DNA from: Metaphire vulgaris
Lineage: Eukaryota > Annelida > Clitellata > Crassiclitellata > Megascolecidae
Length of the DNA: 64,000 bases
Direction of reading: 5' to 3'
NCBI GenBank assembly: GCA_018105865.1
Contig: CM030861.1
Span: 13,707,637-13,771,636 of the forward strand
Numbering within the stretch: position 1 is the first letter of the stretch; each line of letters starts with the position of its first letter. The notes below the pieces were generated by a model, which worked only from the letters and a program-made list of their open reading frames with translations, was not told where the DNA came from and searched no databases. This document shows, piece after piece, positions 56,891-64,000 of the stretch. The position numbers were made by a program, and so were the translations under genes.

Positions 56891-57154
56891 GACGAATCCT
56901 ATTTAGATAGAGACTTAGTATTCTTTATCATGCATTGTACAGACAGAATAATCTTGTAGTTACTTGATCTTTGTTAAGCATTATACTTGCATCTTAGATT
57001 GAACTTTCAGCAAAAGAATGGCTTACAATGGCAAACACCAAGCTGAGTGTCTCAACTCAAATAATTTGTTATGTGTGGCTATTTTGTATTTCTGTGGAAG
57101 TTCTTACTTATTGAATTAATTACTAGTTAAGGTTTCATTGCATTGAGTTGTGTA

Positions 57155-57440
57155 GAGCATAGACTTTAATATCACAAGATCGAGTCTATGGTATCAGAAA
57201 ATGAAGCCAGATTTCCGCCATTTTAGTACAATGCTGTCATCATAGATTTATTATAATAGATATTAAAGTCTATGGCTGTCATGGTGTGTTTCAAACAAAT
57301 ATATAAGCTGTAGATATATATAGACAATGGTTACCATGACAACATTGTACCAAAATGGTGGATTTTTGGCTTCAACTTTGGTCTGACTTTGCCATAGATA
57401 GACGGCATCTAGTGATGATAATAAATCTATGGTGTAGAGG
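57155..57440. mobile_element. Foldback (hairpin) element
   Basis: The arms 'gaagccagatttccgccatt' / 'ttagtacaatgctgtca' and 'tgacaacattgtaccaaaat' / 'ggtggatttttggcttcaa' are inverted repeats. The outer parts contain 'catagactttaatat' and 'taataaatctatgg'. No TSD identified. Confidence 0.6.
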
Positions 57441-58234
57441 TCATTAGAAGAAGGGCTTCCGGTTTCCGACTTTTGCGAGCTGTTATGAACATTTATATTT
57501 TTTGTGAATTAAATCTTTAAAAATCACCGTTTGCGTTTGACATCCTTCGTCAACAGCCGTTCGTTTATAAGAAATAGGTGCCTTAAAGTGGACTGAACCC
57601 TGGAATTTTAGATATTTTCATGTGGAGGTGAGATTTTGAAGAGAATCTACTTAATGACTTTTTGACACGAGTTGTCTTTCTCTGGCGAACGAGTCCAGTG
57701 TTTCTTAGGAAAATACGAAGAAATATGTCGAGTTATTTTAAAAGGAGGGTTGCTGTCAGCCGATGAATACATATTATGCTGTTGGAAGAGCGTATGTTAC
57801 CGTATTTTGAAGATTTCTGAATTTCTTGCGACAGTGGTGAAATTTACTTTCTGTGTTCCTATGGTGCTTTTGCTGGAAATTTTTTATCAGACGATTATCA
57901 TTGTGTGATGTCAGAGTTTTATTAAATCAATTGTATCTTGTCTCCCGGTATAGCTTATTATAATGACTCCCATATAATAATAACTCCCCCTCATTATTAT
58001 ACATTAATTTCTACTTGAATTACTTAGCCTCTGAGAAACAACGTAATTCATTCTGGAGGTATTGAGATATATATTTTAATATGAGTCTTTTTGGCCCTTA
58101 ACAAATGTAAAGAAAGATTACCCACTTGTATTTATGCTTATGGGTATCAGTTTTATTGGGAATAGTCTGTGAAGAGAGTATCTTTACATTGTTGAATTAA
58201 AAAACAAGTAAAATACTCAATGCTTTGAATTTGC

Positions 58235-58346
58235 AGGAGTTGTCATCGATATGAGTCTTCCCAGAGACCAGAGTCTTACTGTAGTCATTACTGGAAAAAG
58301 GAAAGTGTCCTTATGGTGCGCAAACTGATCACAGAAAACTCAGGTG
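58235..58346 (+). other. Possible exon, unidentified
   Basis: TTTGCAG| on the left and CTCAG|GTGAAC on the right. One frame reads RPESYCSHYWKKESVLMVRK; another reads VIDMSLPRDQSLTVVITGKR before a stop. Which frame is coding is unclear. It may belong with 61,411-61,571. Confidence 0.3.
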
Positions 58347-58984
58347 AACTGGTTAATAAATCTTTAATCAACAGATCATGGCATTTTATTGGCGCTAGGT
58401 TAAAACTAAAAATGCACTTTCCTTGCGTTTACTCATGCAAACTGTTTATCATGTGCTCATAGTCAGTTTTTTCTCTTTCTAAACTGAGTAGAGCAAGATC
58501 ACAGAGTTTTTGGTGCCCCTTTAAGTGGTGCCCAGGGTATCTGCCCCACCGGTATAGTATATTATAACGACTCCCATATAATAATAACTCCCCCCTCATT
58601 ATTATATATATAATAATAACTCTCTCTATATAATAATAACTCCCTTAGTTTTTCAGAGCTGAGGCAATGAGACAGATTACAAGTTTTTAAAATTTGAATT
58701 TCTTTAATTTATATTTTTCGTGATATTTGCGTAATTTTTAAACATAATTCGTTCTAGTTTATGTCGGTATATTTTTAGTTAATCTATATCTGCTATTTGT
58801 TGTTTTTGATTTGCTAATATCGCTCGCGTATTGTCGTTATAGACATTGATTCATTAGCTACTGCAGGCTTTCTTTTCTTTCTTAATATTAGTTGAATTTC
58901 TAACGCAATTCGCTTTTGCTTTTGTTAATAATGGGAATACTCTTAATCCTTGTAAATTAAAAAGGTTGTAGGTCTAACCATCCA

Positions 58985-60700
58985 GTCAGTGTACCCTGGA
59001 TAACTTACAAGCTCGAATTCTCAAAGATTTTTTGATGTCTTGGGCCTTTACAGATAAGCTTGAGTTTTGAAGAGGATAGGGGAGGATTTTTTTAGTTATA
59101 TTTATAGACAAGAATAAGAGTTTGGGAATTTGTAGATACTTTCCATATTTAAATTCTGTAGGTTATGAATAATTTAGCTGTTCTCACATATTCATAGTAA
59201 TTGAATACTACACTGTAGCCTTATAACTTTTTTGAGTAAATTGGACTTTGTTTATGGTTGATTTTTAGTTAATACCCCAGATTTGTATGCAGTAACATAG
59301 GTCGGATTGTATTAAGATATAATACAATTGGTGTAGAGCATTCAACTCCAAAGGTATTTTGAATTTCTAATAATATTTAGACTTTATATAATTCATTATC
59401 TAGTGTAGTTCACTAAAATGATATTTCCAATGTAAATGTTGGTCCAATGTTATTTCCAGAAATTTTATATAAATTTTTTTTGAGATATTCTAGTATCATT
59501 GATTTTTAGGCCTATTTGGTCAAATTCTTTTAACAGGGGCTTTTTGGAGAGAAAGTGTATAAAATGAGTTTTTTTCTAAATTCAGAGCAAGCTTATTTGT
59601 TTTAAACCAAGCAGAAGTTTTGGTTAGTTCCTGATTTATTATAAGAGTTAATTATAGGCTAGTATCATCAGCAAAAGGCAGATGTTTGAAAATATTGGAG
59701 GAGTTTGGCAAATCATTTATGTTGATTAGAAACAGAAGAGGACCCAAAATTGATCCCTGTGGACAGAGATGTACGCAAGTCTCTAACCTCGAGTCTCAAG
59801 CAAGTCTCGAGTCTTTACCCTCAAGTCAAGTTGCAAGTCACAGGCCTCGAGTCGCAAGCAAGTCTCAAGTCTTTACCCCAAAACTCAAGTCACAAGTCAC
59901 ATGCCTCGAGTCGCAAGCAAGTCTCAAGTCGGTAATCAGTCTCACCCAACGTGTATATTTTAAGCAATAAACAACGGTAGTTAATTACTATTATTACGAA
60001 TTAATAGTAATCAATATAATAGAATACATCTGTTATGTGTGTAATTATTTACTTTAATTCAATACATTTGATGCCATGTAATCAGTAACTAATCATCAAT
60101 TAACTACCGGTAGATTAGAAAAGTAACTGAACAACACGTGGCTCTACGTTTTTTTACATTCTCATTAATTAAAATCCTTTAATCCGAATTTAACAACTTT
60201 CGGAACCGCAACTTCAGGATGTTCATGATTGACTACTTGTAGATCTCTCCATTTTACTTTCAGACTGGAAAAAACTTTTTACTATTAATGCGAGAATATT
60301 AAGCCGCATAAATATGCATATAATTTACTAGTCTAGACTCTAGAACAAAGCATTTGACGCTATAATATAGTGTTGCCACTTGCAGCAGAATTTTTATAAA
60401 AAATACGTGGCATGACAGACAAATAGCGCAATTTATAAGCCGTGATCAGCTTATCGTGAATTCATTATCATGATCGTGAGCGGAGGAGTTATTAGGGAGA
60501 TTGCATCGCAAAAAACTTAAAAGTCGCAAGTCACAGGCCTCGAGTCTCAAGTAAGTCTCAAGTCTTTACCCCAAAGTCTCAAGTCAAGTCGCAAGTCACG
60601 GGCCTCGAGTCGCAAGCGAGTCTCTAACTCTGCCTGTGGAACACCGTATGTTACGGAATTTGACATAGAGCAAATGCGTCAGCATCTTCAGTTATGCTTG
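58985..60700 (-). mobile_element. LINE reverse transcriptase remnant split by hAT MITE
   Basis: On the minus strand, joining 60,641-60,690 to 59,763-59,000 across the MITE gives [20 protein letters not shown], then [18 protein letters not shown] and NKLALNLEKTHF-like text. This is RT motif 4 (PQGS.L.P.L), the F/YADD catalytic loop and the following motif. Two catalytic aspartates are present, but the flanking text has stops. The 5' part of the LINE is absent. The order of motifs proves minus-strand orientation. Confidence 0.85.
59764..60632. mobile_element. hAT-type MITE inserted in LINE RT
   Basis: The 869-bp element begins CAGAGATGTACGCAAGTC and ends GAGTCTCTAACTCTG. An exact 8-bp TSD, cctgtgga, is at 59,756-59,763 and 60,633-60,640. 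Both ends carry imperfect tandem 'caagtc(t/g)caagtc' and 'cctcgagtcgcaag' words; the middle (59,950-60,515) is AT-rich and non-coding. Confidence 0.9.
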
Positions 60701-61010
60701 GAGCAAAGCAATATGCATCCATTTCCTAAATCTGCAAAGAAATGTAAACGACGAAAACCGAAAGTGACGAAAATCGAGTTATATTTGTGATCTCTAACAT
60801 TTTCAACACAAATAACTATGTACATTACATGAATGTAAATCCTTAAACTGAGATGAAAAGAGACCTTAGAGAAGAAGTACGTAAATTGGATTCACGTGGT
60901 TTCAATGATCTACTTTTGACCGATTGCCCAGAAGAAGGAAAGATTCAATCTATGTTTGAAGACAAAGAGAAACCGCATATGAGAGTCCACACTGGAGGGT
61001 GAGGGGCAGT
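60641..61010 (+). other. Short open stretches, unassigned
   Basis: A plus-strand frame at about 60,660-60,790 ends PKSAKKCKRRKPKVTKIELY, and a second at 60,850-61,000 reads LREEVRKLDSRGFNDLLLTD. I recognise neither. The first partly overlaps antisense LINE sequence. Confidence 0.25.
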
Positions 61011-61016
61011 TATTAT

Positions 61017-61051
61017 TATTGAGGGTTAGGGTTATTATTGAGGGTTTATTA

Positions 61052-61097
<46 letters not shown>

Positions 61098-61133
61098 GAG
61101 GGTTAGGGTTATTATTATAGTTATTATATGGGA
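61017..61133 (+). repeat. (ATT)n with TTAGGG-like flanks
   Basis: An ATT tract at about 61,047-61,098, with GAGGGTTAGGGTTATT on both sides. A further short TTAGGG run is at 61,717-61,733. Too short to be telomeric. Confidence 0.85.
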
Positions 61134-61410
61134 GTCATTATAATATGCTACCTTGGAAGGGTTTGGCTGTTGTATTGAGTATTCAATTTTTTGCTGAAAT
61201 GGTTATCAGAAGATTTTTCGATCCTTCAGGATTGGCGTCATTGTGTTCACTGATTTTTCAATATTCGTCGTTGACGCTGATAATTGAGTTGGTGCGCTTC
61301 ATTTTACGGATTGGATTCGTCATATTTTGGTGGAAATATTCGGTTAATGATTGAATTTAATGCTAGCTAATCTAGGTTGGTGTTCATATTTCATATTTCA
61401 CACATTTCAG

Positions 61411-61571
61411 CAAAATTGGACTGATATCACAAGAATTCTTCGAAGCTGGAGTATACTACTATTCTGCTCGAGGATTCTGTGAAGCTGTCGACTGTTTGGG
61501 ATCAATCATCGTGAAACCATCGGTTGTCGACCACTTCATTGCCCGGAGAAGAAGGATGTATTCTTTCCAGG
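61411..61571 (+). other. Possible exon with cupredoxin-like strand pattern
   Basis: Acceptor TTTCAG| and donor TTTCCAG|GTATTC enclose an open frame with EFFEAGVYYYSARGFCEAVD, then LGSIIVKPS. The F-x-x-x-G-x-Y-Y-Y-x-S and G-x-I-x-V pattern is that of cupredoxin-like domains, found for example in fibrocystin-type and other secreted proteins. One exon is too little to name the gene. Confidence 0.4.
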
Positions 61572-61974
61572 TATTCTATGAAATTTATTTTCCCAGTGTT
61601 CTTCACTTTTATGCATACCACACCACACCACACCAAATAAGTAAACGAGGTATGGAATCAATGGAGCTTGAGAACTAATATAGAGTTAGGAGAGAAAGTT
61701 GGTCATTTTCGTCAGGGTTAGGGTTAGGGTTACAGCTTTTTCTAGTCCTCTGACATCAGTGAGGGGCGCTTGATGGTTCTAAAGTGAAATGTGAGCAATA
61801 TATCGACATGAATTTTTGGGTCGCCTGAAAATTTTTCATGGACAGAGCGAAAATTTGTGGTGTCGTATGGCTTTCATATTTAAACCCATTGAAGCCCAGT
61901 TGATCGCTAAAAGGAATCTGGACCTGCATTTTGGATATCTATCACTTTAAAGGGTTTTTAAATCTATACAATGT

Positions 61975-62467
61975 ATCATCATCATCAACAACCATAGGCT
62001 CAACGCCCGTAGGTGCCCAATGCCTTTTCCACTATTGTCTCCCACACCTCTTTGTTTTGCGCGGCATGGCTTAGCCTTTGTAGGCTGTCTCCGCCCCACT
62101 GCGCAATGTCGTCCGCCCATTCTCTGTGTGGTCTGCCCCTTCTGTTCGTTCCCTCCATTATTCCAAACACTAAGGTCTTGATTTTTCTGTCCTTCATTCT
62201 ACAGATATGCCCGAACAGCCTTAGTTTTCTTTTTATACTCATCTGCATTAAATTTTCTTTCATTTGTACTCTCTGGTATATCTCCTCATTATGTATCTTG
62301 TCTATTAATTGGATTCGTAGTAATTTCCGGTAGAACTTTCTCTCGAACGTTAATATTCTTCTTTCTATCTCCTTCGTGTACACCCAAGCTTCACATCCAT
62401 ATACATTCATGACATGCAGTTCAATTTGTGTCATTTTCCCATTAAATTCAGCATATTTTGAAAGCAA
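61975..62467 (-). mobile_element. LINE C-terminal ORF with (GAT)n tail
   Basis: The 155-codon minus-strand frame is the longest intact LINE piece here. It contains VYGCEAWVYTKEIERRI, FGHICRMKDRK, and RRGRPHREWADDIAQWGG, then a stop. This is the C-terminus of an RTE/CR1-like polyprotein, following its RT core. The 3' end at low coordinates closes with a short (GAT)n tail (61,976-61,987). Its lack of frameshifts suggests it is younger than the copies at 8.0, 25.7 and 40.6 kb. Confidence 0.85.
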
Positions 62468-62537
62468 AAGCTACAACCCATTGCTGCGGTACTGGTTTAA
62501 GATGGAAACAGTACAGATCTATTTGCTTCTTTTTCAG

Positions 62538-64000
62538 GTATGCCGGATAAGTGCTGTGCTCCAGGATGTCATTCCAATTACAAAAATTCAGGAGCCTATG
62601 TTTCTGTTTTCAAATTTCTGACAGATCCTGAATGCCAGCAGTTATGGCTGAAGGAAATTCCTAGAGAAGATTTGGCTGTGACAAAACACACAATGATTTG
62701 TGTCAAGCATTTTGAGGATCGCTTTGTGGTGACAGAGGATATTTTGGAGATGTTCGGATGAAGAGAGAGCGTCCAAGACTAACCAATGATGCTTTTTCAT
62801 CGATATTTCCAAATATTCCTGCATGCTTGTCAACATCAGCTCTGCCACAACGAACCGATCCAGCAGCTCGGTGCCAACATCAAGAACAGCGAGCGGAAGA
62901 AGCCTTTGCCGACTGGATGGCTGCTGATCGCATCGAGGAATTCACCAGGATTGTAGACGGTTTCCAACAGCGTCTATCAGAGCAATTGGTCACCAGCTGG
63001 CAATGGAAAGTAACAGATAAGTCTCAGTGTTTTTATACTGTTGATTTGGATGGAAAACCTTCCATTGCGTCATGTATCAAAATCCATTCGAATTTGCAGG
63101 GTTTTGTTTATATTGATGGAATCCAGGAACACAGAAGCAGGTTGTTGTGGATTCTTGGCTCAGATTCTGTTTTGAGTAAGTGGTCTCAGTTGGAAAATCT
63201 TCTGAGCCATTATAAAATGTCTCGTAAAGCAGTCAGAGATGATCTCACTCTTGAGGAGACAATAAAATTGATCTGTGCCATGGTCACTGATAAGCTCAAG
63301 AATGCTGATAGTGATGTCGAGGGTTGTGATGATGACGACAACGATGACAACAGTTTCAATATAGGCACAGTTAAATTTTGTGTTGAGCAGTTGAAATTGT
63401 CATGTGGATCTCCTTACGGTAGACGATACAGTAACGACATGCTTCGTTTTGAGTTTACTTTATTCGTGTACTCTTTCTCATGTTATCGGATTCTATCAAT
63501 AGCAAGACAGTTATTTTGCCACAGCCTAGGAATTTACAGAAGCTCTCTGCAGTGCTGAATTTCTCTCTAGGCATTGAGGTATCTGACCATGCAGTTGAAG
63601 TATCTGCTTCTAAGGGCTGACAGTCTAACTGAGCGTGAAAAATTTGTAGTTTTGCAGATTGACGAGATGCATGTTGCACAGGGATTTAACTACAAAGGGG
63701 GTCAGATTATTGGTGTGGCACGTAACTCTTCCAATGAACAGGCTAATGCTGTGCAAGCTTTCTTGATTTCATCAATTGCTGGTCGCATGCGTGAAATTGT
63801 TGCTTTGGTTCCTATAAAACAGTCCACATCCAGTCTTTTATCTCAGATGATAATTAAGGCCATTGAAGTTATTCAGTTGTGTGGATTTGTAGTCGGTGTT
63901 GTTGCTTCAGATAACAACCATGTAAATGTCAAAACATTCGAGGAGTTATGTGGTGGGGAAGGTAATATGATTAGTGGTATTCTTAATCCAAAATTCCTCC
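62538..64000 (+). pseudogene. THAP/P-element-type transposase, partial and frame-broken
   Basis: After an acceptor (TTTTTCAG|GT) the frame opens MPDKCCAPGCHSNYKNSG, then LWLKEIPRED and ICVKHFEDRF, a complete THAP C2CH zinc finger for DNA binding. A frame change at about 62,758 leads to a 266-codon frame (RPRLTNDAFSSIFPNIPACL onward). A second change near 63,484 leads to LSDSINSKTVILPQPRNLQK, and a third near 63,600 leads to LTEREKFVVLQIDEMHVAQG and GFVVGVVASDNNHVNVK. Those last blocks carry the first two acidic catalytic positions of the RNase-H-like P-element transposase fold (D in QIDEMH, D in SDNN). The protein continues past the window edge. Host-domesticated THAP9-like genes look similar, but frame breaks argue for a decayed transposon, or sequence errors. 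Confidence 0.85.

Larger units (their letters stand above)
57947..61152. mobile_element. TIR-bounded segment, GGTATAG..TTATAATGACTCCC
   Basis: GGTATAG(C)T, 'attataatgactcccatat' and 'aataataactccc' occur at 57,947 and again at 58,551. The reverse complement occurs at about 61,117-61,152. Either a ~2.6-kb element (58,551-61,152), a ~3.2-kb one (57,947-61,152), or two overlapping insertions. The segment contains the LINE remnant and hAT MITE below. No transposase was recognised. Confidence 0.5.

Noticed and set aside
1..64000. CRISPR arrays, bacterial operons, phage or plasmid genes
   Set aside because: No regularly spaced direct repeats with unique spacers and no prokaryotic coding organisation. 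All gene evidence is eukaryotic.

Overview
The window looks like AT-rich, intron-containing genomic DNA from a non-arthropod, probably marine, invertebrate. The evidence is short exons with GT/GC-AG splice borders, metazoan gene families (GDAP2, bestrophin, PTPA, fibrillar-type collagen repeats, THAP proteins), TTAGGG-like tracts, and a dense mix of hAT-type MITEs, Harbinger-like MITEs, LINE fragments, tRNA- and 5S-derived SINEs and long (TA)n/(GA)n/(ATT)n microsatellites. The phylum cannot be fixed from the sequence alone. No bacterial genes, operons or CRISPR arrays are present.

Layout. 0-15 kb is repeat-dominated: at least twelve short transposons with terminal inverted repeats (TIRs) and exact or near-exact 8-bp target-site duplications (TSDs), LINE 3' fragments, a pseudogene of a widespread invertebrate mobile-element protein, and one orphan THAP-domain first exon at 7.24 kb. 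15.3-18.5 kb, 29.1-32.0 kb and 38.1-42.6 kb hold copies of a composite, spliced-looking non-coding unit containing a TIR element with a ~55-bp minisatellite. 20-24.1 kb carries the 5' two thirds of a GDAP2-like macrodomain gene. Directly behind it, 24.6-28.0 kb carries the 3' two thirds of a bestrophin chloride-channel gene. Both are truncated at their mutual junction. 32-38 kb is nested repeats. 42.7-47.2 kb has unassigned exon-like pieces and frame-damaged collagen exons. 47.7-52 kb is repeats. 52.9-56.3 kb is a PP2A activator (PTPA) gene lacking at least two exons and carrying frameshifts. 57-61.6 kb has a TIR-bounded segment, a LINE reverse transcriptase split by a hAT MITE, and two possible exons of a secreted or membrane protein. 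62.5-64 kb is the start of a THAP/P-element-type transposase running off the window.

Functionally the host genes are unrelated (ADP-ribose binding, chloride channel, phosphatase regulation, extracellular matrix), and nothing suggests co-regulation. Three signals stand out. First, a short internal motif, TGAC(A/G)AGCAAAAAA followed by GGTC(A/G)TCA, is shared by MITE families with unrelated termini. Second, the spliced-looking dispersed unit keeps its splice-like borders in four copies. Third, the same kind of small frame-breaking indel recurs in every identifiable gene, which raises the question of assembly error versus pseudogenes.
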